Assembly (NCBI RefSeq): GCF_030053425.1
Contig: NZ_JASGBI010000001.1
Coordinates: 1,682,001-1,746,000, forward strand
Source: Lysobacter stagni
GTDB lineage: Bacteria > Pseudomonadota > Gammaproteobacteria > Xanthomonadales > Xanthomonadaceae
Direction: 5' to 3'
Length of the DNA: 64,000 nt
Shown here: positions 40,145 through 51,031 of the stretch, piece by piece
How positions within the stretch are numbered: position 1 is the first letter of the stretch
How the letters are laid out: each line of letters starts with the position of its first letter
Translations under genes and position numbers: made by a program
Notes under the pieces: model-generated
What the model saw: the letters and a program-made list of their open reading frames with translations, nothing else
Database searches by the model: none
Told to the model about the DNA's origin: nothing

Positions 40145-41068
40145 ATGACCTATCCGACCATCGTAAACAAAACTCGCGCGCACCTGTCGCACTGGCTGCA
40201 TCGCGCAGGGTACTGGGGCGCGCAACGTCCCGCGCTGGCCATCGCGCTTCTGCTGGGTACGGGCACGGCGCTGGGCGCCGGCATCGGTCTGGCCGACAAC
40301 GCACTGCTGCGCACCAAGGCCGACCATCAGGCGGCCGCGCTGGAAACCACCCGCCGCGACGCGCAGCGTGAGATCAATGCCCTGGCTGCCCGCCTGGGCG
40401 AGCTGCAGGCCGAAGCCAACCGCCTCAACGCCCTGGGCGAACGCCTGACCCGCATCGGCCAGCTGCAGGATGGCGAGTTCGATTTCGACAAGCCCGTCGG
40501 CGTCGGCGGCGTGGGCCCCGTCCGCGACATGACCAAGTCCGAACTGGACGAGGGCATGGCCACGCTGGGCGCGCAGTTCAAGGCCTCGGGCGAGCAGCTC
40601 TCGGTGCTGGAGTCGCTGCTGTTCAACCGCCAGCTCGACATGAATGCCGTGCCGGGCCGCGAACCGATCGCCAACAGCTACATCACCTCCGGTTTCGGTG
40701 GTCGCGCCGACCCGTTCAACGGCGGCCATGCCAACCACAAGGGCATCGATTTCAAGGCCAATGTCGGCGATCCCGTGCTGTCCGTGGCCGACGGCGTGGT
40801 CAGCTACTCGGGCGTGCGTTCGGGCTACGGCAACGTCGTCGAGGTCGATCACGGCAACGGCTACGTGACCCGCTACGCGCACAACTCGCGCCTGACCCGC
40901 AAGGTCGGTGAGCTGGTCCGCGCCGGGCAGGAAGTCGCCAAGGCCGGTTCCACGGGCCGTTCGACCGGCGCCCACGTGCACTTCGAGGTCTGGGAAAACG
41001 GCCGCGTCGTCAACCCGCGCAACTTCCTCAGCCAGCAGTCGCCGCTGAAGATGCAGATCAAGGGCTGA
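40145..41068 (+). CDS. M23 family (LytM-type) peptidoglycan endopeptidase, membrane-anchored
   Basis: A 307-residue protein with one N-terminal transmembrane segment (about residues 28-50), a coiled coil (about 55-105, Ala/Glu/Arg/Leu heptads), and a C-terminal peptidase domain. Zinc and catalytic residues are intact: His198 and Asp202 (NHKGIDF), His277 and His279 (HVHFEV). This suggests a real DD-endopeptidase rather than a degenerate activator. GYGNVVEVDHGNGYVTRYAHNS is the usual substrate-groove sequence. The dcw/lpxC/secA surroundings suggest a role in envelope growth. The start has only a weak ribosome-binding site and lies 5 bp from the divergent dciA start. Confidence 0.9.
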   Translation: MTYPTIVNKTRAHLSHWLHRAGYWGAQRPALAIALLLGTGTALGAGIGLADNALLRTKADHQAAALETTRRDAQREINALAARLGELQAEANRLNALGERLTRIGQLQDGEFDFDKPVGVGGVGPVRDMTKSELDEGMATLGAQFKASGEQLSVLESLLFNRQLDMNAVPGREPIANSYITSGFGGRADPFNGGHANHKGIDFKANVGDPVLSVADGVVSYSGVRSGYGNVVEVDHGNGYVTRYAHNSRLTRKVGELVRAGQEVAKAGSTGRSTGAHVHFEVWENGRVVNPRNFLSQQSPLKMQIKG

Positions 41069-41169
41069 TTGCTGGGTTGCCAGCTCGCCGCTTTGCTGCG
41101 GCGTGGAGATTTGAACTCGGGGCCAGGCCCTTCCGGGGCCCAATCGGAAGCGCCGATGCGTGATGTGGC

Positions 41170-41420
41170 GGTTCGCCCGGCCCTCCGCGGCACGCTCCGG
41201 GCGCTCGGCCCGATGCAAGCTCATTGCTTGGATGTGTCCGATGCCGGATTGCATCGCTTCCCCGGCCCTCCGCCGTAGGCTCCGGGCGCTCGATCCGACG
41301 CAAGCTCATGGTGCTTGAATGTGTCCTGCGCTGGGCTGCATCGCTTCCCCGGCCCTCCGCCGTAGGCTCCGGGCGCTCGATCCGACGCAAGCCGATGGCT
41401 TGCAAGCGTCGGATCTCGCC
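41170..41420. repeat. Three tandem ~86-bp repeat units upstream of secA
   Basis: The anchor CCCGGCCCTCCG starts at 41176, 41261 and 41348, giving periods of 85 and 87 bp. Units 2 and 3 share a long identical run (TCCCCGGCCCTCCGCCGTAG and onward through CGATCCGACGCAAGC), and unit 1 is diverged. Each unit carries GGCTCCGGGCGCTCG and a GCAAGC...GCTTG motif. The copies look like local duplication of a dispersed element. Confidence 0.85.
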
Positions 41421-41461
41421 CCAAGCTACAATCGGCGTGGCCACAGTTCAGGCTCGATACG

Positions 41462-41484
41462 ATCGGGGCGCACGGCGCCCCGAT
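41462..41484. repeat. Perfect palindrome upstream of secA
   Basis: ATCGGGGCGC (41462-41471), loop ACG, GCGCCCCGAT (41475-41484). No U-run follows. It could end read-through transcripts or be a leader structure of secA mRNA. Confidence 0.5.
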
Positions 41485-41529
41485 TCCATTTGAGCCGGCC
41501 CGAACCTCTTCTTGGGGGAACTTGCCGGC

Positions 41530-41552
41530 GGACGCGGACTCTGAACGCGTCC
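41530..41552 (+). promoter_or_regulatory. secA leader hairpin
   Basis: GGACGCG (41530-41536) and CGCGTCC (41546-41552) form a 7-bp stem about 40 bp before the secA ATG. It may affect access to the ribosome-binding region. SecA is autoregulated in other bacteria, but no link can be shown here. Confidence 0.35.
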
Positions 41553-41590
41553 TCCAGCCGGTCCTCCTGTTCCGCTTCCCGGATCCGTAC

Positions 41591-44320
<2,730 letters not shown>

Positions 44321-44340
44321 CGGCAGTCGTCCCGTCGCCT

Positions 44341-44362
44341 CTCCCCCGTACGCGGGGGAAGG
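44341..44362 (+). terminator. Hairpin after secA
   Basis: TCCCCCG (44342-44348), loop TACG, CGGGGGA (44353-44359) follow the secA stop by 21 bp; outer bases extend the pairing imperfectly. There is no U-run. It is of the same CCCCC/GGGGG class as that after ftsZ. Confidence 0.4.
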
Positions 44363-44396
44363 CCAGGACTGAGGCGGGCGCGTCCCGCCTCCTTCG

Positions 44397-45395
44397 ATGA
44401 GCACCGACGTGCCTCTTTCGTCGTCGCCTGTCCCGGCTCCGTCGCCGGGCGCAGCGACGCGGCATGTCGAAGTGGTCGCCGGCGTCATCCGCGATGCGCG
44501 TGGCCGTGTCCTGTTGGCCCGTCGCACGGAAGGTCGTGACCTCGCCGGCCTGTGGGAATTCCCCGGCGGCAAGCACGAACCCGGCGAGTCGGCCGAGGAC
44601 GCCCTCGCGCGTGAATTGCACGAGGAGCTCGGCATCGAGGTCGAGATCGGCGCACCGCTGATCAGCGTGCCGCAGCAATACCCCGACAAACGCCTGTGCC
44701 TGGACGTGCGCCTGATCGCCCAGTGGCGCGGGCAGGTACGCGGCCGGGAAGGGCAGGCGCTGGTATGGGTGCCGCCCCCGAAACTGATCGCCTACGCGAT
44801 GCCGCCGGCCGACCGCCCCGTCGTCGCGGCGCTGCTGCAGCCCGCGCACTATCTGGTGACGCCCACTCCCGTCGACGACGCGCAGTGGCTGACCTCCCTG
44901 CAGCGCGCCTTCGACACCGGCGTGCGCCGCGTGCAGCTGCGTGCACCGGGGCTGGACCCGCAGCGCTGGCGCGATCTGGTGGCGCGCGCGGTGCTCGCCG
45001 CCCGCGTGGCGGGTGTGGACCTGCTGGTCAACGCAGACGCGACGCTCGCGCAGGTGCACGGCATCGGCCTGCATCTCACGGCCGCGCAGTTGATGGCGCA
45101 ACGCGAACGGCCGCTGCCCGAGGGGCTGACGCTCGCCGCGTCCTGCCACACCCTGGAGGAACTACAGGCCGCCGAAGCCCTTGGTTGCGAGTTTGCGGTG
45201 CTGGGCAACGTGCGGGCCACGCCGAGCCATCCCGGACGCGGAGGCATCGGCTGGGAGGGCTTTGCGCGGTTGCGCGAGTCGGTATCGCTGCCGCTGTACG
45301 CGATAGGCGGGCTCACGGCGCAGGACATCGACACCGTGCGCGGCGTGGGCGGGCAGGGCATCGCCGCCATCCGCGGCCTCTGGCCAACGGCCTGA
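44397..45395 (+). CDS. mutT: Nudix hydrolase (MutT-like) fused to a ThiE-like domain
   Basis: A 332-residue fusion. Residues 22-150 are a MutT-type Nudix domain with a complete Nudix box (GGKHEPGESAEDALARELHE followed by ELGI) and a substrate loop ALVWVPPPKL; MutT removes 8-oxo-dGTP. Residues about 155-325 resemble thiamine-phosphate synthase (QLRAPGLDPQ, ADATLAQ, GLHLTAAQL, AASCHTLEEL, VLGNVRATPSHPG, LPLYAIGGL), but the catalytic Lys of the RxK motif and the TxTK phosphate loop are replaced, so real ThiE activity is doubtful. The same fusion is known downstream of secA in other Gammaproteobacteria. Confidence 0.9.
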   Translation: MSTDVPLSSSPVPAPSPGAATRHVEVVAGVIRDARGRVLLARRTEGRDLAGLWEFPGGKHEPGESAEDALARELHEELGIEVEIGAPLISVPQQYPDKRLCLDVRLIAQWRGQVRGREGQALVWVPPPKLIAYAMPPADRPVVAALLQPAHYLVTPTPVDDAQWLTSLQRAFDTGVRRVQLRAPGLDPQRWRDLVARAVLAARVAGVDLLVNADATLAQVHGIGLHLTAAQLMAQRERPLPEGLTLAASCHTLEELQAAEALGCEFAVLGNVRATPSHPGRGGIGWEGFARLRESVSLPLYAIGGLTAQDIDTVRGVGGQGIAAIRGLWPTA

Positions 45396-45396
45396 G

Positions 45397-46014
45397 TCAG
45401 ACCCGCTGAGCGGCGATCGCTCGATAGCGGCGGTCCAAGGCCGCCACGTGCGCATCCAGCGCGTCGACCGTTCCGCTGTTCACGATCACGTCGTCGGCGA
45501 TGGCCAGGCGCTGATCGCGCGTGGCCTGGGCGGCGATCATGCGCTGCGCCAGCTCGGCATCGACCCGATCGCGCGCCATCACCCGGCTGCGTTGCACATC
45601 GGTGGGCACGTCCACCACGAGGATCCGCGACAGCCACGGGTACGCTTCGCGTCCGCCACCTTCGGCCAGCAGCGGAATCGCGGCGATCGCGTACGCACCC
45701 GGCGCGGCCAGGCAGGCCTCGCGAAGCGCGGCGCGGACGCGCGGGTGGACGATGGCTTCGAGCCGTCTGCGCGCAGCCTCGTCACCGAACACGTGTCGTC
45801 GCATGGCGGCGCGGTCCAGGCTGCCATCGGCGGCCAGCACGTCGCGGCCAAACTGTTCGACCACTTCGGCCAGCCCTTGCGAGCCCGGCGCGACGGCAAC
45901 GCGTGCGGCCAGGTCGGCATCGGCCACGGTCACGCCCAACGCCTCGAAGCGGCGCGTGACCTCACTCTTGCCGGAAGCCACGCCTCCGGTGATGCCGATG
46001 ATGAATCCGCTCAT
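45397..46014 (-). CDS. coaE: Dephospho-CoA kinase
   Basis: A 205-residue P-loop kinase for the last step of coenzyme A synthesis. Walker A is GITGGVASGKSEV at the N-terminus, followed by ADADLAARVAV, the LDRAAMRRHVFGD region and the LVVDVPTDVQRSRVMARD lid area. It is convergent with the Nudix/ThiE gene (1 bp apart) and first in the conserved coaE-pilD-pilC-pilB order when read from the pilus side. It may be co-transcribed with the pil genes from upstream. Confidence 0.95.
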   Translation of the reverse strand: MSGFIIGITGGVASGKSEVTRRFEALGVTVADADLAARVAVAPGSQGLAEVVEQFGRDVLAADGSLDRAAMRRHVFGDEAARRRLEAIVHPRVRAALREACLAAPGAYAIAAIPLLAEGGGREAYPWLSRILVVDVPTDVQRSRVMARDRVDAELAQRMIAAQATRDQRLAIADDVIVNSGTVDALDAHVAALDRRYRAIAAQRV

Positions 46015-46064
46015 GCGGGCAGCATCCTAACCCGTGCCGCGCGACCCCGGCGGCACGGCGCGGG

Positions 46065-46928
46065 CTATCGAAGCCCGGATACCTGCAGATACGTGCCGAT
46101 CATCCGGTCGCCCCAGAAGAAGACGATCCAGCCTGCGATGGCCAGGTAGGGGCCGAACGGAATCGGAGTGGCGCGATCGCGACCCTTCATGGCCAGCCAG
46201 ATCGACCCGATGATCGCGCCCACCACGGAGGAGAGCAGGATCGTGGGCAGGATGCCCTTGAGGCCCGTCCACGCGCCGATCGCCGCGAGCAGCTTGAAGT
46301 CGCCGTGCCCCATGCCTTCCTTGCCCGTGAGCTGCTTGAACAGCCACCACACGATCCATAGCGACAGATAGCCTGCGACCGCGCCCAGCAGCGCCGACTT
46401 CACCGGGAAGTAGAGGTTGTCCGATGCGGCGATCAGGCCCAGCCACATCAGGGGTAGCGTCAACTGGTCTGGCAGCAGCTGCGTGCGCAGGTCGATGCCC
46501 GACAGGACGATCAGGAAACAGGTGAAGACGATCGCGCCGAATCCCTGCCAGCCGAATCCGAACTGCCACACGCTGGCAAGCACCAGCACCATCGTGAGCA
46601 GCTCGACCAGCGGGTACTGCGGCGAGATCGGCGCCTTGCAGTTGCGGCATTTGCCACGCAGCGCCAGGTAGCTGAAGACCGGGATGTTCTCGTACCAGGC
46701 CAGCTGATGCTTGCAGTGCGGACAATGCGAGCGTTCGATGACGATCCCGGGTGGCGGCGGATCGTAGGTGTCGGGCTCGCCGAGCAGCTCGCGACTGTCG
46801 CGGCGCCACTGCCATTCCAGCCGCTTGGGCAGGCGCAGGATCACCACGTTGAGGAAACTTCCGACCAGCAGGCCGAACCCGGCCGCCAGCGGGAAACCGA
46901 TGGCGGGGTTTTGATCGAGGAATGCCAT
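46065..46928 (-). CDS. pilD: Type IV prepilin peptidase / N-methyltransferase
   Basis: A 287-residue polytopic membrane aspartic protease that cleaves the short leader of type IV prepilins (here at Gly-Phe) and N-methylates the new Phe. It contains a zinc-binding CPHC...CRNC cytosolic loop (CPHCKHQLAWYENIPVFSYL, CRNCKAPIS), the first catalytic Asp in SGIDLRTQLLPD, and GMGHGDFKLLAAIGAW carrying the GxGD motif. Eight hydrophobic helices are apparent. The pilins it would process are at 58799 and 59323. It is spaced 32 bp from pilC upstream. Confidence 0.95.
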   Translation of the reverse strand: MAFLDQNPAIGFPLAAGFGLLVGSFLNVVILRLPKRLEWQWRRDSRELLGEPDTYDPPPPGIVIERSHCPHCKHQLAWYENIPVFSYLALRGKCRNCKAPISPQYPLVELLTMVLVLASVWQFGFGWQGFGAIVFTCFLIVLSGIDLRTQLLPDQLTLPLMWLGLIAASDNLYFPVKSALLGAVAGYLSLWIVWWLFKQLTGKEGMGHGDFKLLAAIGAWTGLKGILPTILLSSVVGAIIGSIWLAMKGRDRATPIPFGPYLAIAGWIVFFWGDRMIGTYLQVSGLR

Positions 46929-46960
46929 GCGCGCGATTGTGGCCTAAGTCGTCGCCCGGA

Positions 46961-48217
46961 TCAGCCCACCGTGGCGGCGAGCTTGAAGATCGGCAGGTAC
47001 ATCGCGATCACCATGCCGCCGACGATCACGCCCAGGAACACCATGATCAGCGGTTCCAGCAGGCTGGCCAGCGCATCGACGGCGTTGTTGACTTCCTGTT
47101 CGTAGAACTCGGCGACCTTGAACAGCATGGTGTCGAGCGCACCGGCTTCTTCACCGATCGCGGTCATCTGCACGACCATGTGCGGGAACAGGTTGACCTG
47201 CTTCATCGCCACGTTGACCGGATAACCGACCGAGACGTCGTCGCGGATGTTGCGCACGGCATCTTCGTACAGCACGTTGCCGGTCGCGCCGGCCACGGTG
47301 TCCAGCGCCTCGACCAGCGGCACGCCGGCCTTGAAGGTCACCGCCAGCGTGCGCGAGAAACGCGCGATGGCCGAGTTGTGCATGATCTGGCCCACCACCG
47401 GTACCTTCAGGATCATGCGATCCAGCAGGCGCGAGAAAGCCACCGAGCGCTTCTTGGCCATGATGAAGGCCACGATCACGCCGGCAACCGCGCCAAAGAC
47501 GGCCCACCACCAGCTCACCATGAAGCGGCTGAGGGCGACGATCATCTTGGTGAAGGCGGGCAGGTCGGCGCCGAAGCCCTTGAAGACTTCCTCGAACTGC
47601 GGCACCACGAACACCAGCAGGATCGAGCTGACGATCAGCGCCACCGCGATGACCATCGCGGGGTAGAACAGCGCCTTCTTGATCTTGCCCTTCAGGGCTT
47701 CGATGTTTTCCTTGTACGTGGCCACGGTGTCGAGCACCGTTTCCAGCACACCGGCGGCTTCACCGGCCTTCACCAGGTTGCGGTAGAGCTCGTCGAACTG
47801 CACCGGATGCTTGCTCAGCGCCTCGTACAGCGACAGGCCGCTCTCCAGGTCCGAACGCACGCTGTTGACCAGCGTGGACATGCGCGGGTTCTTGTTGCCG
47901 TTGGCGATGATTTCCATCGCGCCCACGATCGGCACGCCCGACTTCATCATCGTCGCGAGCTGGCGACTGAAGATGGCGATGTCGAGCGGCGTGATGGTCT
48001 TGCCGGCACCGCCGAACAGCGGCTTGCCCTTGGGCTTGACCGTCCTGGGCTGGATGCCCTGCTTGCGCAGTTCGGCGCGCAGCGCATTGGCGTTCTTCGC
48101 CTGCTGCTCGCCCTTCATCACCTTGCCGCGCTTGTCCGTGCCCTGCCAGACGAAGACGTTGAGGGGCTCGGCGCGGCGTACGGGGGTGGGGCGTGTCGCG
48201 GTGCGGGTCGCGGACAT
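46961..48217 (-). CDS. pilC: Type IV pilus platform protein PilC
   Basis: A 418-residue inner-membrane protein of the GspF/PilC family. It forms the platform on which PilB acts to assemble pilin. It has an N-terminal FVWQGTDKRGKVMKGEQQA start, two repeated GspF cytoplasmic domains (FSRQLATMMKSGVPIVGAME...; FSRTLAVTFKAGVPLVEALD...) and three transmembrane segments (about 200, 255 and 400). ATG 48217 is just 3 bp after the pilB stop, so both are translated together. Confidence 0.95.
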   Translation of the reverse strand: MSATRTATRPTPVRRAEPLNVFVWQGTDKRGKVMKGEQQAKNANALRAELRKQGIQPRTVKPKGKPLFGGAGKTITPLDIAIFSRQLATMMKSGVPIVGAMEIIANGNKNPRMSTLVNSVRSDLESGLSLYEALSKHPVQFDELYRNLVKAGEAAGVLETVLDTVATYKENIEALKGKIKKALFYPAMVIAVALIVSSILLVFVVPQFEEVFKGFGADLPAFTKMIVALSRFMVSWWWAVFGAVAGVIVAFIMAKKRSVAFSRLLDRMILKVPVVGQIMHNSAIARFSRTLAVTFKAGVPLVEALDTVAGATGNVLYEDAVRNIRDDVSVGYPVNVAMKQVNLFPHMVVQMTAIGEEAGALDTMLFKVAEFYEQEVNNAVDALASLLEPLIMVFLGVIVGGMVIAMYLPIFKLAATVG

Positions 48218-48220
48218 GGT

Positions 48221-49945
48221 TTAGTCCTTGGTTACGCGGTTGATTTCGGCGAGGCTGGTGACGCCGTTCTTCACTTTCACGAGCGCGGACTTGCGCAGGT
48301 CGTTGACACCCGACTGCAAGGCCGCTTCGGCGATCTGCAGGGCGTTGCCGCCTTCCAGCACGATCGACTGGATCTTCTCGGTCATCGGCATCACCTGGTA
48401 GATGCCGGTACGACCCTTGTAGCCTTCGGTGCAGTCAGAGCAGCCGACCGGCTCGTAGATCTTCATGCCCGCGGCGACTTCCTCGTGGGAGTAGCCCTCG
48501 GCCAGCAGGGCGTGCTCGGGCAGGTGCACTTCGCGCTTGCAGTCGTGCAGGCGACGCGCCAGTCGCTGCGCGATGATCAGCGTCACCGACGAGGTGATGT
48601 TGTACGGCGCGATGCCCATGTTCATCAGACGCGAGATGGTCTGCGGGGCGTCGTTGGTGTGCAGCGTGGAGAGCACCAGGTGACCGGTCTGCGCGGCCTT
48701 GACCGCGATCTCGGCCGTTTCCAGGTCGCGGATTTCGCCGACCATCACCACGTCCGGGTCCTGTCGCAGGAAGCTGCGCAGCGCCGCGGCGAAGGTCATG
48801 CCCTTCTTCGCGTTCATCTGCACCTGGTTGATGCCCGGCACGCGGATTTCGACCGGGTCCTCGACCGTGGAGACGTTGCGCTGTTCCTGGTTGAGGATGT
48901 TCAGGCCGGTGTAAAGCGAGACGGTTTTACCCGAGCCGGTCGGGCCGGTCACCAGGATCATGCCGTAAGGCTTGGCCAGCGCTGCTTCGTACAGGGCGCG
49001 CTGTTCGTCCTCGTAACCCAGCTTGTCGATGCCCAGCTTGGCCGCGCTGCCGTCGAGGATACGCAGCACCACCTTCTCGCCGAACAGCGTGGGCAGCGTG
49101 CTGACGCGGAAGTCGACCTGCTTGGTCTTGGAGATGTTGAGCTTGATGCGGCCGTCCTGCGGCACGCGCTTCTCGGCGATGTCCAGCTGCGCCATGACCT
49201 TCAGGCGCGCGGCGATGCGGGCCTGCAGGTTCGGCGGCACCTTGGTGATCTGCTTGAGCAGGCCGTCGATGCGCAGGCGGACGCGGTATTCGCTTTCGTA
49301 CGGCTCGAAGTGGATGTCCGAGGCGCCCTTGCGGATCGCATCCACCAGCACCTTGTTGACGAACTTCACGACCGGCGTGTCGTCGGTCTTGACGTCCACG
49401 CCCGTGTCGTTGGTGAGATCGGCTTCGCCACCGCTGACGTCGAGGCTTTCCAGGCCTTCCTGGTCGCCCATGGTGTCGGCGAGGGAGTCGCTCGCCTCCA
49501 GCCACTGGTCGATGGCGCGGCGCAGGCGGTCCTCGTCGACCAGGATCGGCTCGATCGCGAAGTTGGTCTGGAACTTGATCTCGTCCAGTGCCGCCGAGTT
49601 GGTCGGGTCGGACACGCCCAGGAACAGGCGGTTGCCGCGCTTGAACAGCGGCAGCACCGAATGCTTGCGGATCGCCGCCTCGCTGACCAGCTTGATCGCC
49701 GACTGGGCGGGGTCGAACGCGGACACATCCAGCAGCGGGACGCCGAACTCGACCGAGTTGGCCGCCGCCAGCTGGGCCGGCGTGACCAGGCGCTTTTCGG
49801 CGAGATAGGCGGTGATCGGCTGTTTCTGGGCCGTGGCGGTGGCCAGGGCCTGGCGCGCGACGGTATCTTCCAGCGCGCCGTCCAGCACCAGGCGCCGGGC
49901 AATGCCGGTGATCCCCACCAGATTGGCAGTGGCGACTGTGCTCAT
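48221..49945 (-). CDS. pilB: Type IV pilus assembly ATPase PilB
   Basis: A 574-residue secretion-type hexameric ATPase powering pilus extension. The N-terminal GSPII_E domain is followed by VTGPTGSGKTVSLYTGL (Walker A), GEIRDLETAEIAVKAAQTGH (Walker B region), LSTLHTNDAPQTISRL (His box) and a CSDCTEGYKGRTGIYQV zinc motif close to the end. The ATG at 49945 is chosen because the protein's usual start (MSTVATANLVGITGIARRLV) begins there. It is the first gene of the minus-strand pilB-pilC-pilD-coaE group, with a CAGGGGG site. Confidence 0.95.
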   Translation of the reverse strand: MSTVATANLVGITGIARRLVLDGALEDTVARQALATATAQKQPITAYLAEKRLVTPAQLAAANSVEFGVPLLDVSAFDPAQSAIKLVSEAAIRKHSVLPLFKRGNRLFLGVSDPTNSAALDEIKFQTNFAIEPILVDEDRLRRAIDQWLEASDSLADTMGDQEGLESLDVSGGEADLTNDTGVDVKTDDTPVVKFVNKVLVDAIRKGASDIHFEPYESEYRVRLRIDGLLKQITKVPPNLQARIAARLKVMAQLDIAEKRVPQDGRIKLNISKTKQVDFRVSTLPTLFGEKVVLRILDGSAAKLGIDKLGYEDEQRALYEAALAKPYGMILVTGPTGSGKTVSLYTGLNILNQEQRNVSTVEDPVEIRVPGINQVQMNAKKGMTFAAALRSFLRQDPDVVMVGEIRDLETAEIAVKAAQTGHLVLSTLHTNDAPQTISRLMNMGIAPYNITSSVTLIIAQRLARRLHDCKREVHLPEHALLAEGYSHEEVAAGMKIYEPVGCSDCTEGYKGRTGIYQVMPMTEKIQSIVLEGGNALQIAEAALQSGVNDLRKSALVKVKNGVTSLAEINRVTKD

Positions 49946-50065
49946 GGAACCCCCTGTATTTCCCCGAACCGACTGTACCTCAAAGCCATGGCGTTGGAGC
50001 GGACGCGGCGCACGTTTGCGCACACGCCGGACGCCCTGTTAAGGCGGAATGGCGACGCCTGCACC

Positions 50066-50094
50066 TTCTGGGGGACCCCCTTTTCGCCTACTCT
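50066..50094 (+). promoter_or_regulatory. Candidate promoter of the glycosyltransferase block
   Basis: TTCTGG (50066-50071), 17-bp spacer, TACTCT (50089-50094). The ATG at 50113 is 19 bp downstream, with GGGGAGAG between. It is divergent from pilB. The same TACTCT -10 recurs ahead of the gene at 55806. Confidence 0.45.
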
Positions 50095-50112
50095 GTGGCA
50101 AAGGGGAGAGAA

Positions 50113-50973
50113 ATGCGCGTTTCCGTCGTACTGCCTGCTAAAAACGAGGCCGCCGGCCTGAGTCGGACACTGCCTGCTCTGCGTGAGCAGTGGCCCCAGG
50201 CCGAGATCATCGTGGTCGACGACGGCTCCACCGACACCACGGCGGCCGTCGCCGCGGAGCACGGTGCCCGGGTCCTGTCCTCACCGTACTCCATGGGCAA
50301 TGGCGCGGCCATCAAGCGCGGCGCACGGGAGGCCACCGGCGAGGTCATCGTGTTCATGGACGCCGATGGCCAGCACGATCCGGCCCATATCGGCCTGCTG
50401 CTGGACAAGCTGGACGAGGGGTACGACATGGCCGTGGGAGCGCGTGACGGCTCCGGGCAGGCCAATCTGCACCGCGGCTTCGCCAACGCTTTCTACAACC
50501 GCCTGGCGAGCTGGATGACGGGCCACGCGATCCTGGACCTCACCTCCGGGTTCCGCGCGGTCCGCGCGGAGCGCTTCCGCGAGTTCCTGCACCTGCTGCC
50601 CAACGGCTTCAGCTACCCGACCACCAGCACCATGGCGTTCTTCCGCAGCGCCTACCCGGTGGCCTACGTGCCCATCCCGGTGGCCAAGCGCATCGGCAAC
50701 AACAGCCACATCCGTCCGATCAAGGACGGCATCCGCTTCCTGCTGATCATCTTCAAGATCGCCACGCTGTATTCGCCGCTGAAGCTGTTCGCGCCGACGG
50801 CGATCGTGTTCTTCCTGCTGGGCGCGGGCCATTACGCCTACACGTTCGCGACGATGCACCGCTTCACGAACATGAGCCTGCTGCTGCTGAGCGCGTCGGT
50901 GATCGTGTTCCTGATCGGCCTGGTCTCCGAACAGATCACCTCGCTGACCTACACGCGCTCGGTCCGCCTGTGA
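50113..50973 (+). CDS. Glycosyltransferase family 2, polyprenyl-phosphate sugar transferase type
   Basis: A 286-residue GT-A enzyme with the nucleotide-sugar motif VVLPAKNEAAGL, DDGST, and DAD at residues 83-85 (FMDADGQHDP), plus QHDPAHI and SGFRAVRAERFREF. Two C-terminal hydrophobic helices (about 215-237 and 255-275) anchor it to the membrane. The pattern resembles dolichyl/undecaprenyl-phosphate mannose or glucose synthases, which load a sugar on a lipid carrier. ATG 50113 has GGGGAGAG just upstream. It starts a plus-strand block with a GT4 enzyme and a flippase, directly divergent from pilB. Sugar and acceptor are unknown. Confidence 0.85.
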   Translation: MRVSVVLPAKNEAAGLSRTLPALREQWPQAEIIVVDDGSTDTTAAVAAEHGARVLSSPYSMGNGAAIKRGAREATGEVIVFMDADGQHDPAHIGLLLDKLDEGYDMAVGARDGSGQANLHRGFANAFYNRLASWMTGHAILDLTSGFRAVRAERFREFLHLLPNGFSYPTTSTMAFFRSAYPVAYVPIPVAKRIGNNSHIRPIKDGIRFLLIIFKIATLYSPLKLFAPTAIVFFLLGAGHYAYTFATMHRFTNMSLLLLSASVIVFLIGLVSEQITSLTYTRSVRL

Positions 50974-51031
50974 GGCGCGACGCCTTCCCGCACTCGCGGG
51001 CGGGCATGTCGCTCGCTGCGGGGAGCGCGCA

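Larger units (their letters stand above)
41069..41590. other. 522-bp gene-free leader of secA, repeat-rich
   Basis: The gap holds three ~86-bp tandem repeat units (41170-41420), a perfect 10-bp palindrome (41462-41484) and a hairpin near secA (41530-41552). There is no SecM-like secretion-monitor gene: no frame shows a signal peptide or arrest sequence. The secA promoter must lie inside or after the repeats, but no convincing pair was seen. Confidence 0.6.

Noticed and set aside
41069..41590. A secM-like secretion monitor gene upstream of secA
   Set aside because: No frame in the gap has a signal sequence or an arrest motif, and the space is filled by tandem repeats.
46922..50161. Open frame of over 1000 codons antisense to pilC and pilB
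   Set aside because: It mirrors the codon structure of the two ATPase/platform genes; the product is low-complexity and unlike any protein.
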